64,000 nt of DNA, taken from Nematostella vectensis (lineage: Eukaryota > Cnidaria > Anthozoa > Actiniaria > Edwardsiidae). A program made the translations under genes and the position numbers. The stretch covers positions 12,356,139 through 12,420,138 of the forward strand of contig NC_064039.1 of NCBI RefSeq assembly GCF_932526225.1. The letters are read 5' to 3'. Below are positions 46,869-59,629 of this stretch, piece after piece. The notes below the pieces were generated by a model that did not search any database, was not told where the DNA came from, and worked only from the letters and a program-made list of their open reading frames with translations. The stretch's first letter is position 1, and each line of letters opens with the position of its first letter.

Positions 46869-46951
46869 TCTCCTACAGTAAGGAGTGTTGTAAGGCTAAG
46901 AGGCTGTAAGGCTCAGAGATGGCGCTAGTGTGACCCCTTAATGCTTCTGTA

Positions 46952-49900
46952 TCACGCCTCCCCTTTAACAACTAGTTGGTTTGTTTCTACAGCCCCCTTC
47001 TCTCCATGGATGTTCTCTTCTGCTGTATAGTACGGTAGGAACGGAAGAAATCTCGCAATTCGCAGTTTGCTCAGGCGGTTCAGTCCAAACGGTAGGTCAT
47101 AGATGTGGATTGAAGCAAGAGATCCACTCTCATCTTCTTCCTGGGTAACAATTGATCGCCATCTATTGATACCTCGCTCTTCTGGTGTTCCTGGAATCGC
47201 ATTGTCCAGAAAGAGTGCAAGTATTCCTGCCACCGCCATGTTGGTCTTCAAGAGTACAGTGATGATCTGATCGACCTCTCGTGAACCTGTCAGGCAACAA
47301 ACCTCAAGATCAGATCAGAAGAAGCAACGCAGCAAGGAGGAGCTGATAGACTAAGGTTTTGAGGGGCCAGGTCAAAATGCAAGGCGGAGAAGGGGTGGTG
47401 AACGGGGGCTCAAGACAGCTCACATGTTATCTGTGTCTGGGGGCATGTTACCATGCCCAGAAAGATTTGACATTTTGAAAGACCAAAAAATTTATAACTT
47501 TCTTCCCTAGTTTTCTTGTAACCCACACCATCCCTCCTCCAGTACTCCCTTGCCTGCCGCTTATTTTTACCAAGGGGCGTTTATTCCAGGTTTGTAGCCG
47601 CGCCTCTCCGCTCAAATTATTGATAATTTTCTCCCCAAATTAGCTATACTATCATGTCAGTATTTGTTGCCATAGTTACCTGTGGCTATGGCACCCGGAT
47701 GCTTATCCAAATACCATGGCAACGCGAAGCCAAGCATCAGCGACAATCCGATGATGAAAAGATTGCGTGACGAATTTAAATCGACGAACTGCAAGGTGGA
47801 GATCCCCACCGCAGCCACTATCCCGAACATCACCATAAAGACCCCGCCTACAATGGGACCAGGTACGGTGGTGAAAAGAGCACCTATTTTTCCGATCACA
47901 CCCATGACAACTAGAATCATCCCTGCGAACTGGATCACACGCAAACTGCCAACCTGATGATGCAATAACCAGAGTAAGGGGAAACAGTGCGGTACCGCCT
48001 ATAAGGGGGGGAGGGGGGCTGAGGTACCGACTATAAGGGGGGGAGGCTGGGTACCGCCTATAAGGGGGGCTGAGGACCTGCGTCCCCCCCCCCCATCCCA
48101 AGATATTATCAAGAAATGACCAGTAGGGGCTTGGCTGTGCCCCAACTTTTCCTAGTTTCTCTGTATAGTGTCCCCGGTATTTCGAGATCCGCTTCGGACC
48201 TGAAATACAGTGACTTTACGAGTAAGCGTAGTTTGGTCCTTGGATGTCTCTATGACATAACTCCTAATGGTGACTCAAAAAACCTGAGATTTCTCGTTAA
48301 AAGCTTGAGTTCAAGGGATCCGAGGTTACATTAAGACGAAGCAAGGGAAAGAACACAGTTCCAGAAATCCATATGAAATCTAATTAAAACTGTAATTTCA
48401 AATTGCAATGGTCTGTAAAACATGTCTCATTCCAGAGCCGTAACAGGCCACACACAATACAGAAACATTAAGAAAATATTGGGAGGAGGGGGGGGGGGGG
48501 CACAGCCACGCCATTTGTGGTCATTTCCTTATAAGCCCCCAGTGCCCCCCTGCTTAGGCCCTGCATTCTGTCTATGAAACAATTGTTGGAAGTTTTGTAG
48601 CATAATGTTGTCCCTTTAAAATTTGGCACTAACACTTAAAAGGGAAAGAAGAGGTGTTGCCAACGTGTAAAATGCGGGGCTGATTGAAAATGTTATAGGA
48701 GTTTGGCTGCTGCTGGTAGGTCCGTCCCACCAAAAATAACCTTCAACTAACTGCCACCGATGCATTTTGCCTAATGTGAATGAACGATCATAGATTTTCG
48801 CTACCTTTGTCATACCAAGGGCCCCGATATTCGTGCTGTATGACGTTGTCCCGTTACCACTCCCCCACAGTCCGGTGATGAGGCATCCAATGCCCTCCAT
48901 ACCGATCCCACGATTGACGGCATGCTTAGGGGGAGGAGGTGCTCCGCATAATCTAGAGCATGCGTAGTAGTCGCCTATGGACTCGATGATTGATGCCAAG
49001 ACACCAGCCAGCATCCCAAACACCCCTGCGGCACTAACAGTGGGCGTGCCCCATTGACCTGTCAGTCAAGTCAACATTTAATGCATTAGAATATATTTAT
49101 TTAGGGTCCAAGTGAACACTAACAATAAAAAATAACTATCGCAGTGGCTATATGCCCGACAGTCGGGAAAGGTCCACAATTGACTAAATGCCCGACAGTT
49201 TATTTTATTTTCAATTTATTTAAAAAAAAAGAGTTAATTGTCGACCTACTAAGTTCAAAGTATTCTATATTTTTTTTTAGAAAGGGCAAGCGAATCTGAG
49301 TTGAACTTTGTTGTCGGTATTGAATGTTTTCTGTCGTCCTGTGTACACTATAAAATTGTAATTTAAGTGCCACTTAAGAATTTTCTACAGTATACTGCTA
49401 AATGTCGGTAGTTCTCAATTTGCTAAAATATCACAGTAAATTGTCAACCTTGTAAGTCACGCTAATCTGAATTGAGCTTTCTTTGTCGGAATTTAATGTT
49501 CCCTTGCTTGTATACACTATAAACACTTTTCCCGACGGTGTTATTCTAAAAGCGGCTGCTAAGCAGACTAGTGTTATTGTAGCAAATAAAATTTGTTTCA
49601 ACAAAATTAGCGATTTTATGGTGTATACAAGCAAGAAAAAGCATTCAATTCCTACAACAAAGCTCAATACAGAATCGCTTGCCCTTTCTAAACAAATATA
49701 GGATAATTTGAACTCACTAGGCTGACAATTACTGGCTTATTTGAATAAATTGGAAACTGTCGGGCATTTAGGACCTTTCCCGACTGTCGGCCATATAGCC
49801 ACTGCGTATAATAATATACCATTTTAATCATTAAATTCTCATACTGCTTTACAATTCTTCCCTTCTTACTCAGCCTCAGTAACCTGAGTTACTAAGTTAC

Positions 49901-52051
49901 TTTCTGGAAGAAGATGGGGTTTCTAACACGTCATATTTCCTGGCTTAGGGTACCTGGACCAGTTACTCCCCGGAGCTCAAGCCCTTTCAATGAGTAATTT
50001 GAACCGCGACCGGCCCATTGACCGTTAATTGGTATCTACTAGAGTAGACACCAAAAATTGCTTATTTTTTATAAAGTCGTGGGGTTTTTCGGAAAAAGGT
50101 CGATGGAATGTTAGGCTAGACGGTGAAACTAAAACTGATTTCAGAAACTCTTTAAGTTGTTACTTTATGCCAATATTCGATAATATTCTTCCATAAAAAT
50201 GCAATACATTCCATTCAATTTAATGTAGTACTTGAAGGTGTGTATTATTTATATGTTTAAGCGATTTAAAGCGCATGTGGGGCCGTTAAGCGCTGTTCGG
50301 AGAAATTTAGAATTTACTCTAAATCACTCCCACATAACATATTAAGAATACTAGCATAAAGTAGCAACTCCATAATGTAGCACTCTCTATTAACGATAAA
50401 TGAGTCGGTCGGTTCAAATCACTACCTGTGGCTACCTGTGATTACTCTTTAGCAGAAGATGAGGTAACCAGGGTGACTCTCTGGCAGAATATGGGATTGG
50501 TAACACATTACTGAGTAAGGGAACCCCTACCAGTTACTATCTCCTAGAAGATCGAGTTTGTAACACATTACCTGGGTAAGGGAACCTGAACCATTTACTT
50601 TCTCGCAAAACAATCGTCCGCGCATCTGTCCTCGCGAGAAAGTTTGGGTTCTTAGGGTCATCTGGGAATCCTCCCGCAGCCGTGACGATAGCGCAAATCA
50701 TCCACGATACAAAGATTGCTAGAATGATCTGAACAAACACATCAAAAAAATTGTTTTCTCACTCTCTAGCATCTGAGACATTGTTAGCCTGCGTAGCAAG
50801 CGTTTCTGTGGAGTTTCGGGCGAAAAATGTGGCCGCGCGAAGAATGGGGTGAGAGAGTTTCCTCCCTCCCCCCTCCCCCCTCCCCCTTCTTTTTGTGCGC
50901 TCGCCCCATTTTTCGCGCGACCAATATTCCTCGCTGTCTATTTCTGCTGAAACTCTACAGAAACGCTTGCTACGCAGGCTAAGACATTGTGCAATTCAGG
51001 GCGGCTAGTAAGAATATACTCGAGTCCATGTGTCAGGAGAAGAGCGGATGCTTGCAGTATCCAAAAGCTGAAATAATATATTTACTCAAGAAAAAGAAAA
51101 AGGGCTGAAATGTCTCAGACAGACTGCATCTTATGTCTGGATGTACGCCTGGTCTATTTTCTGGGTTTTCGCGCGCGTTGCCGTCTTCGTTACCTAAGTA
51201 TAATAGTTTCTGACACTATAAGCTTTTTTTTTACTGTATTGCAGTAAACTTCCAACTAGTGGTAGCTAAGGTTTGTTTAATTATTGGGTTTAGCAGTGGG
51301 GTTAGGGTTTTATATTCAACCCTGTATTCAACTCACCGGAAAAAGCCTGAATACCGGAGAGTGTGCGACGAAGAAGCCTTTCTTGAACCTGTAGCCCGGC
51401 AGGGGCACCTCGATGTTGGTAAGCATCTGAGAGAAGATGGTTATCAACGCCACCGTCCTGTACAGAACAGAAATAATTAAAGCAAATCCTCTGTTCACAC
51501 TTAGAGCCAGAGCAGCATATCCCCTGTTGTTTAGGATCCCTGTGGTTGCCCGTAAAGAGGAGGGGATGGGGAGAACCTGACGTCACACACTTACCAAGCA
51601 CAGGGGACCCAATAAAAAGTCGGGGAAGGGAAGCCTGGAAGTAGGCTGGTACCAAGATTGACATGCTAATGCTGTTATCATAAATCATTTGATATGGGTT
51701 TTATGTATTCACGGTGTTTTATTCCTTTAATCGTGTTTTTACTTGATATCGACGAATTAGCAAGGAAACAATATCGAGTAATAAGCTTAAAATCTTCTAG
51801 ATAAACAATTCAAATAGCCAAATTCGATAGAAATTGGCCTTAGCTCGTCTCAGTCAAGCAATCAGGCAACAAAACCTGGCCATGTTACCACCCCTACAGG
51901 TATCAACGGTCCATCCCTTGAGGTATGCTCACGTGAAAGCCACTCCCCAATGATTGCCTGTATAAAACAAAACGATACTTTTAAAACATTGGTTATCGTA
52001 TTTAGACCATGAAGTAATGAGAAGATTTAGTTAATAATGATGATGATGATA

Positions 52052-52135
<84 letters not shown>

Positions 52136-55100
52136 TTGACGGGCCTGCTGCCATTTGCAAGGCCCGCTACGTTGACCAAAAGCAAAATTTATATTTCAAT
52201 CTATTGGAAAGGCGTTGTCTAACAGCCTTAGCATATTGTTTTTCAATAAAAAGATTTGAAAGCGTAATTATTCCAGAATTTCGGGCATTAATTGGCGCGT
52301 TTTCGAGTGGGTACCAACATCATGCACATAGTTAGAGATGATGATGATGGTGGTCATGATGATGATATTGATGGTGATGACGAAAAAGCAAGCAAAGAAA
52401 TATCATGCGAAAAACATCGAAAAATAACACACGAAATCCGTGGACTGCGTCTTACCAGCATGCTCTGCGGCGACATGGAATAGCGATAAGCCAATCAGAG
52501 TGATCGTAGGTGCCACTGTGATTGGTCCAATGAAGCGCAACAGGAATCCCACGATTCCTGAGAATCCGATGAAGATTTGGAACATTGAGGAGATCATGAT
52601 GGCACCTTGGATCTGGGGAAGAAAACAGGAAAAGGAAAACAGAAAAAAGGGTTAGATAGAGGGCGGTTACTGGTGGCTGCTAGGGCGGTTCGCCTAAAGA
52701 GAGACAACGGTTCCCAATAAAATATCAAAGAATAGGATCTACCACTCTTTTATGAACCTATTTCACCTATTTCAAAAACGTTGTCAGTGCAAACGGCACA
52801 TAGCGATTGACAAATGGCGGTTCTACGTACCCGTTTATAATTCAAAAGAAAAAAATGAATAAAACATACGAATATTCATCTAATATAATCAATATATTGT
52901 TCTGGCATCGCTTGAGTTTATTTATCACCTTTTAAAAAAAATAATTACTACCTATAAACACCTTTAGGTCGTAGAACTTCCATTTGGCAATTGCTATTTG
53001 CCGTTCGCGCTGACAACCTTTATTGAAATAGGTGTATGCATGTGAAAACAGAACATGAAAATAACATTCCTTGAATGAGGTTTAATACCCTATAGACCGC
53101 ATTTGATTAAAAATATCTAAGGTCATCACTTGCACTCGGACTGGGTGTCGTAAAATGAAGGGTAAAATGTCGGCAAATCCGGAAAGTAAATAACATGTCG
53201 GGGTCACATAGTTACCTCGCGCATGCGTATTCTCCAATCGCCGCTGTCGACCGTTGTTGCGTTAGATGATATGTTTGATTCACCTGTCACTGCAGCAAAA
53301 TTAAAACATGATGCCATAAAATGTAGCGATTCTAAAACACACCTTCTCTGTTCTTATTACGAAGCGATGTGTCAGACTACTTTGAATTTGATCTTTCTTT
53401 TTCGGACTTCAATTAGGGCGGGCTATTTTTTTTTCAGGATAGTAAGCGAAAAAAAAAAAAACTAGTTCTCTAGTAGATTCGTTCTGTATTATAGCTTCAT
53501 GATGTGTCAGTTACCTGTACCCGCTGGACACTTGAACTGCGGGAGCGACAAGATGGCAAAAGTCGGCGACAAGAAGGAGAATGACCCTCCTTGGATGATT
53601 GGCAGCCTACGACGCAAAAAGAAAGTTGTGGATGATGCCGTTGACTGGCTCCAAGTGGTAATAGGAATTTTTTGTTTACCTGACGCCTAATGTGGTCTGC
53701 AAAAGAGTGGTGATGCCCGAGACAAAAAACATAGTAGAGAGAACCTCCGCGACGACTAGAGGGTTGTTGGAGAAGCACATAGGTCCACTTAAGATGAATG
53801 GAATGGTAAGAGTTCCGCCCAACATCGTAAGGTAATGCTGCAATACGATAAATAACGCAGTATTAGAGACGGGCATGGTATTCCTAAATGGGCACGGACC
53901 GGGCCTAACAGGGTATACATAAACAAGTATACTGACCGAGTCCATAGCGTACGCCTAAATGAGTACGGACCGAGTGTATAGGGTACGAATAAGTGAGTAC
54001 GGACCGAGTGTATAGGGTATGCCTAAGTGTGTACGGACCGAGTGTATAGGGTAAGCCTAAGTGTGTACGGACCGAGTGTATAGGGTATGTCTAAGTGAGT
54101 ACGGACCGAGTGTATAGGGTATGAATAAGTGAGTACGGACAGAGTGTATAGAGTATGCCTAAGTGAGTACGGACCGAGTGTATAGGGTATGCCTAAGTGA
54201 GTACGGACCGAGTGTATAGGGTATGCCTAAGTGAGTACGGACCGAGTTTATGCCTAAGTGTGTACGGACCAAGTTTATAGGGTATGACTAAGTGAGTACG
54301 GACAGAGTGTATAGGGTATGTCAAAGTGAGTAAGGACCGAGTGTACAGGGTATGCCTAAGTGAGTACGAACCAAGTGTATAGGGCATGCCTAAGTGAGTA
54401 CGGACCGAGTGTATGCCTAAGTGAGTACGGACCAAGTGTATAGGGTATGCCTAAGTGATTACGGACCGAGTGTATAGGGTATGCCTAAGTGAGTACGGAC
54501 CGAGTGTATAGGGTATGCCTAAGTGTGTAGGGACCGAGTGTATAGGGTATGTCTAAGTGAGTACGGACCGAGTGTATAGGGTATGCCTAGGTGAGTACGG
54601 ACCGAGTGTATAGGGTATGCCTAAGTGAGTACGGACCGAGTGTATAGGGTATGTCTAAGTGAGTACGGACCGAGTGTATAGGGTATGCCTAAGTGTGTAC
54701 GGACCGAGTGTATAGGGTATGTCTAAGTGAGTACGGACCGAGTGTATAGGGTATGCCTATAAGTGAGTACGGACCGAGTGTATAGGATATGCCTAAGTGA
54801 GTACGGACCGAGTGTATAGGGTATGTCTAAGTGAGTACGCACAGAGTGTATAGGGTACGCCTAAGTGTGTACGGACCGAGTGTATAGGGTACGCCTAAGT
54901 GTGTACGGACCGAGTGTATAGGGTATGCCTAAGTGAGTACGGACCGAGTGTATAGGGTATGGCTAAGTGAGTACGGACCGAGTGTATAGGGTATGCCTGA
55001 GTGAGTACGGACCGAGTGTATAGGGTATGCCTAAGTGAGTACGGACCGGGTCTGTGGTGTATGCCTAAGTGAGTACGGACCGGGTCTGTGGTGTATGCCT

Positions 55101-55329
55101 TAATGAGTACGGACCGGGTCTAAAGGGTATGCTTAACAAGTAGTGGGACTACAGTCGTAGAATAATCCAATATTACCTGAAAACCGAGAACAATACACGC
55201 GTACCATGGCGGGTTTTCATCCACGGCATATGTGAGACCGAAAGCATTCCTTCGCTTCTCGGCCTGTATTTCATTGCTCGGACTCGGTGTATTAGAGTTG
55301 TTTTGAGGTTGTGTATTAGACTTGTCCAT
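46952..55329 (-). CDS. SLC23-family ascorbate/nucleobase transporter
   Basis: Eleven coding exons, complement of 55177..55329, 53680..53837, 53515..53606, 53216..53289, 52456..52612, 51933..51957, 51337..51457, 50572..50728, 48805..49058, 47680..47953 and 46952..47286, join in phase to 599 residues, essentially the length of human SVCT1 (598). Landmarks are [63 protein letters not shown] (from a 25-bp microexon), [34 protein letters not shown], and the family signature region [11 protein letters not shown]. About 12 membrane segments are expected. In animals this family takes up ascorbate with sodium (SVCT1/2) or nucleobases (SLC23A4), and sequence alone does not choose between them. An in-frame TAG precedes the ATG. 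A 5' UTR exon may lie at about 58534-58640. Confidence 0.94.
48114..48545. repeat. Homopolymer-bearing repeat pair in SLC23 intron
   Basis: GAAATGACCAGTAGGGGCTT then GGCTGTGCCCC (plus) and its inverted partner (GGGGCACAGCCACGCC...GGTCATTTCC) near 48500-48531 bracket this segment. A third relative at 61488-61625 shows the same GAAAATGACCAGTA, TGTGCCCC and CTACGGCTCTG landmarks. Upstream, 47990-48085 has three GTACCG(C/A)CTATAAGGGGGG units. Confidence 0.6.
49140..49806. mobile_element. 667-bp foldback transposon in SLC23 intron
   Basis: The ends CGCAGTGGCTATATGCCCGA (CAGTCGGGAAAGGTCC) and the inverted partner to 49806 are near-perfect over about 60 bp. The interior is also largely an inverted repeat (AGAAAGGGCAAGCGA against TCGCTTGCCCTTTCT). 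A copy of the surrounding intron without the element exists at 59630-59913. Confidence 0.9.
49890..50605 (-). repeat. ~61-bp degenerate tandem repeat spanning a splice donor
   Basis: The end of the exon at 50572-50728 (AGTAAATGGTTC...CTTACCCAG|GTAATGTGTTAC) is repeated about 61 bp into the intron as AGTAACTGG...CTTACTCAGTAATGTGTTAC. Weaker copies continue near 50471, 50441, 49970 and 49900. In copy 2 the donor G is lost. Confidence 0.7.
50785..50981. mobile_element. MITE with 9-bp target duplication
   Basis: The ends TAGCCTGCGTAGCAAGCGTT and the inverted AACGCTTGCTACGCAGGCTA form the TIR, followed inward by TCTGTGGAGTTTCGG and its complement. AGACATTGT flanks both sides exactly (50776-50784 and 50982-50990). 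The central part is pyrimidine-rich. It lies in an SLC23 intron. Confidence 0.9.
52035..52137 (+). repeat. (ATG)n microsatellite
   Basis: About 33 near-perfect ATG/GAT triplets. The poly-methionine frame through it is an artefact. Confidence 0.97.
53930..55130. repeat. 34-bp minisatellite in SLC23 intron 1
   Basis: About 35 tandem copies of CCTAAGTGAGTACGGACCGA then GTGTATAGGGTATG with point variants, flanked by more degenerate units. It ends about 45 bp before the donor of the first coding exon. Confidence 0.95.
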
Positions 55330-55480
55330 TTTCCCCTAGAAACGCATAAAAGCATGTTGGTCATTTGCGAATTGTTACTTAAAAGATTGCCTTCAATTTT
55401 GGTCATAAGGCCTAATTAAATTATTATTAAACTGATCTTTCCAAATCAAATAGTCGCAAAACGGATCAGAATAAGAAAAA

Positions 55481-55768
55481 ATGATAAATCAATGGCTTAG
55501 TTATGATAAATCAATGGCTTAGTTATGATAAATCAATGGCTTAGTTATGATAAATCAATGGCTTAGTAATGATAAATCAATGGCTTAGTTATGATAAATC
55601 AATGACTTAGTTATGATAAATCAATGGCTTAGTTATGATAAATCAATGGTTTAGTTATGATAAATCAATGGCTTAGTTATGATAAATCGATGGCTTAGTT
55701 ATGATAAATCAATGGCTTAGTTATGATAAATCAATGGCTTAGTTATGATAAATCAATGGCTTAGTTAT
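55481..55768. repeat. 22-bp minisatellite
   Basis: Thirteen nearly identical copies of ATGATAAATCAATGGCTTAG followed by TT, upstream of the SLC23 first coding exon and inside its presumed 5' UTR intron. Confidence 0.95.
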
Positions 55769-57740
55769 GTAATCGTCTGCATGTGTAGTATAGTGATGGC
55801 CACTCTTCCCCCACTAGAAAAGGTGGGAGGGGGTGGGGGGTGGGGAGGTTTCTTCTGTCTTGCATTACACGATTTTTTTTCTTGCTCCAAGACGTGCATT
55901 ATTTTTTTCTAACGTAGATAGAGTCAGAGTCACATTGAACATATCCTGACTGAGGTTTAGTAAGAGATAGAGATAGCATACGACCAGAGGGGAGTTCTAC
56001 GAGGAAATAAAGCAAAACATCAAATTAATGGTGTCCTATCTTGTCCTACGTTGTATCATAAATCCCCTGTGACAATCTGGTGGAGAACCCGGGTTAAAAT
56101 TTATATGAGAAAAGAGCAACTGGTTTCCTAAGACTAATAAGAATCACACATTCATCAGGAGGTGTTGGAAATGGTTTGCGGCAATGGTTTTGATGCCGTG
56201 TGGAAACCTTTTGTATTCGTGGAAGTATTCTTGGAATTACGTGTCCCTAACTCTAGTCGCGTGACGGGAGTTGCGTGACAGTATGCATTTTTTCCGTCTG
56301 GTTCGTTCCTTAACCACCCCCCCCCCTCCTCCTTCACATTTCCAATGGTACCTCCTTAAAGAACATTTCATGTCAAAAGGAATCGGATACGGGCGAAAAA
56401 CCTTGAGATTAAATATACTCGAAGTGACCAAATGAGATCGTGTTTAGGGAGCAGTTATTATGCATCGGGGGGGGGGGGGGGGGGGGCTACTATTGCCATT
56501 ATTTTCTCATTACAAAAATCGCAAACCTCCCCCAAATCTAAGCTGAAAAAATACCGACCCTCCCCTCAAAAAGTAACCAAAAATATAACCCCTAAAAAAG
56601 GTTTATCCAACAACTTAGGCTCTGCAAACTTTTATTGGTCTTTGTATAGCGCTCTCGCTTTCCAAATTCGACACGTTCTTGACACGTTCTTAGGGTGAAA
56701 CAGTTTTCTGCCCCAACAAAAAGAAAATCGCGAGAACGCAACCAAAACAGGCACCAGGCTGCTGCCCGGAAAACGTGCCGAACTTCAAAGCTGAAGAAAA
56801 TCTCTCCGTCTGTCGAGGATGATGATGCTATCAGGGCTAAACGCACGATCTAGACAAAGAGGTTCTCGCAAACCTAGGGAAACGCGAGAAGAGATGACTA
56901 CAAAACCTGCAATCTGAAAAGCTCCATTTGCTGAATGACAGTGGGAAATAAAATTCTACTAAGGAAATATGTCCGGAAAGTGCAGGGAAGAGAAGTAGAA
57001 GATGAAGACGAAGAAGATAATGATGGAGATGGCAGAGAAGATAATGATAAGGAGATGACAGAGACGAAGGAGATGACGGAGACGAAGATGACGGGCACAT
57101 CGGTGCTTATTGGGAACGTTCATTTGGAGAGCCGTACATGACGTCGTGCCATGACTAAGAACTAAACAACATTTAGCTCAGCCTGTATACGCGCTCTAGC
57201 ATGTTTTTGTTATCATTTGTAATTAAGAAGACTGTGCCTCCCTAGCTCTGCGTTCCACACCATGGTAGATTATTACTGAAATGTCACCAAGTATTATATG
57301 TACAGCAGTTTGATCAGATCAAGAGAGCATAATTGATCAAAATATACTTGTTTAAAAAATATGCCCCCCCCCCCCCCAAATCTTGGTTCAAAAATCTAGG
57401 CCCACCTTCAAATCCTAGCGACCCCCCACCCCCCAATATAGTAGCCCTCCCCCTATAAATAATGAATGCTCCCTCGTGTGTTTCGGCACGTATTGCAAAC
57501 ACTTAAAAAATATATCAAGCGTAAACGCACGTTATTTGTTTGGTGGTTCATTGCATTTGAACTGTTCAAAGAAGTAAATCCAATTATCATCTGGAGGATA
57601 AAACAGTCGCTTTTTGTAGTCGCTAGCTAATGTCAAGTTCTTTGGATAGTCCGTCACCTGACATCCCGAAAAACTTTTAGCCTCGTTTAGACAAGGACTG
57701 AGCCAAATGGAGTAAGGGGGGGGGGGGGGGGGGGGGGGGA
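55769..57740. other. Repeat-rich stretch, no supported gene
   Basis: It holds long G or C homopolymers (about 56467-56487, 57363-57377, 57717-57739), GGGGGCTACTAT and AGTAGCCCTCCCC segments that look like related repeats in opposite orientation, and an acidic GAAGATGAAGACGAAGAAGA-like run near 56995-57090. A frame around 56700-56850 rich in Lys/Arg may be a decayed exon, but no splice context supports it. Confidence 0.4.
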
Positions 57741-57744
57741 GGGG

Positions 57745-58490
57745 CGACATTTACCGAGTCGAATATCGCGAAATAAAGTCGTTAACATGAGATTAAAATT
57801 GGCAAGAGAGTGTAGAAATTTACTTTATTCTTGGCCTAACGGGTACATACGCAGCCTGCGAAAATTCTTAAAGCTTGTTGGATACTGTGCGATGACTTTC
57901 ACCCCAATAAAATGGAGCCTTCAACTCTTTATAAATCTTTTTATCATAATTGCCGAGTCGAATATCATCGCAGAATAAAGATGTCAATATGCAAATGATA
58001 GTGGTGAAAGCGCGTAGACATTTTTCATCATGTTTGGCCTGACAAGGGTACATACCACACGCACATTCGGTGACAATTTTGTAAAAGCCTGTTGAAGTTC
58101 CTGTGATTACCTTTTCCCCATAAACCGTAAACTTCAGCTCTTTATAATTTTTTTTCATAGCTGCCGGTTCGAATATTATCGCAGATCAAAGATGTTACCA
58201 TGCGATAACAGGGCGAGGAGCGCGCACACATTTTTCTATGATTGCTTGCAGGGTACATAACACAGTCGGCGACAATTCTAAAAGCTTGTTTGACATCGGT
58301 GCGATGTTTGTCTTCCCCATAAGCTGTAAGCTTCACCTCTTTTTAAATGTTTTTTTCATAATTGCCGAGTCGACTATCATCGCAGAATTGAGGTGTTAAC
58401 ATGTACTTTCCGTGACAATTAAAACAAACTAAAACTTGTTAAAGTCCGTGCGATGATCATTCTAGCCCCTAATCCATAACATTCACTTCT
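57745..58490. repeat. Degenerate ~200-bp tandem repeat
   Basis: GCCGAGTCGAATATCATCGC-like anchors lie at about 57753, 57953, 58163 and 58363. Each is followed by a GATGTTAACATG-like segment, and the later units add a GGGTACATA segment and CCCCATAA(A/G)C. Four diverged units; the short frames inside are not conserved between units. Confidence 0.75.
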
Positions 58491-58533
58491 TTATAAAAGC
58501 GATAATCAAAGTAACACAAAGCAAATATCTTAC

Positions 58534-58640
58534 CTGGGAGCTTGATAACAACACCGGTCATGGGAACACGACTCTCCAGTACTAGATATTTGCTTCAATG
58601 ACTAGTAACGTCACATTGATCCCAGAAGGCTTTGCGTTCG
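58534..58640 (-). other. Possible 5' UTR exon of the SLC23 gene
   Basis: The minus strand reads ...CAAGCTCCCAG|GTAAGATATT, a good splice donor. The first coding exon starts with an acceptor (TTTCTAG|GGGAAAATGG) and so needs an upstream partner. The upstream limit is a guess; no TATA box is seen. Confidence 0.35.
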
Positions 58641-59041
58641 TTGAAAATACAAGTAAGTCTCAACTCATTTTTAATATACATTCCAAATTAGGTTGTACTC
58701 GGAGAAAGTGTGTATCGTAACCCGCAGTGATTCATGGGTATCAAGTAAATAAACAAATAAGCGTAAATAAAATACAAATCCAGGTTTCTAAAGGTGTAGA
58801 GTTCTTGTTCATGTTCTTATGATCATTCACATAGCTTTCAGATACAAGGATTCAGCCGTTCATACGCTACCCATGAACCACCGCGGGTTACGACACATAG
58901 ATCCTCGAGTGCAACCATATTTTTGAAATATGTGTATATGATACACGACAGCAAATTGTTTAAATCAATTAAATTTGGCAAGCATCAAGAATTTGCGAAG
59001 GCAAGTGATATATTTTAGCGTTTTTTTAGCATCGCTAGAAG

Positions 59042-59610
59042 TCATAGGGTTTCCCAGAGAGGCAGAGGCTCTGAGGACAAAGCAATCATCGCATTTGTCG
59101 GTGAAAATATGATATTGGATTTTCGGGCCTCGGACCAGAAGGTGGACCCATGTATAATATCATTAAGCAGATCGTTGTGCAGTTTGTTGTATTGTTTGCA
59201 ATGAAGGATAAAATGCGCTTCGTCTTCGATGTCCTCATTTGGTAGGCATAGTCGACATAGCCTTGGTTAAACTTTTTTATACGGTCTTTCGTACACGTCT
59301 TTTTCTATTTCTAGGTCATGATTGCTGACCCTTAGTTTCGTTAGTGCAATTCGGTGAGAAATATTGTTTATGTTTATAAGGTAGTCTTCTAATTTATAAT
59401 TTATTTTAAAAATGTCTATATGTTCTTAGCTTATTTCTTATTATCGTGCTTGCTGTCATTGAAAAGACTGCTTGATTAGCTTTGCAGTTCATGGTCTTGG
59501 ATTCTTTGTTTGATAATATTATGGAGGCTGGGTGGTAGGTTAACCGCTTCGGTATAGTCTTTATAACCTAACATGCATATGTCTCTGTATTTCATGTTTC
59601 TAAGAGTTTG
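59042..59610 (-). pseudogene. Non-LTR retrotransposon RT C-terminal relic
   Basis: Conceptual translation gives pieces typical of the end of jockey/CR1-like RT proteins: HRIALTKLRVSNHDLEIEK, then CRLCLPNEDIEDEAHFILHC with the CxxC...HxxxxC zinc-knuckle, ending WETL and a stop at 59042. At least one stop and one frameshift interrupt it, so it is dead. Confidence 0.75.
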
Positions 59611-59629
59611 GGAGTGTAGATTCTACCCC

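Noticed and set aside
52037-52222. Poly-methionine reading frame
   Set aside because: It is an (ATG)n microsatellite.
54193-54435. Repetitive frame with RTHLG-like units
   Set aside because: It is produced by the 34-bp minisatellite in SLC23 intron 1.
56592-57141. Lys/Arg-rich and acidic frames
   Set aside because: Low-complexity composition, interrupted by stops, without usable splice sites.
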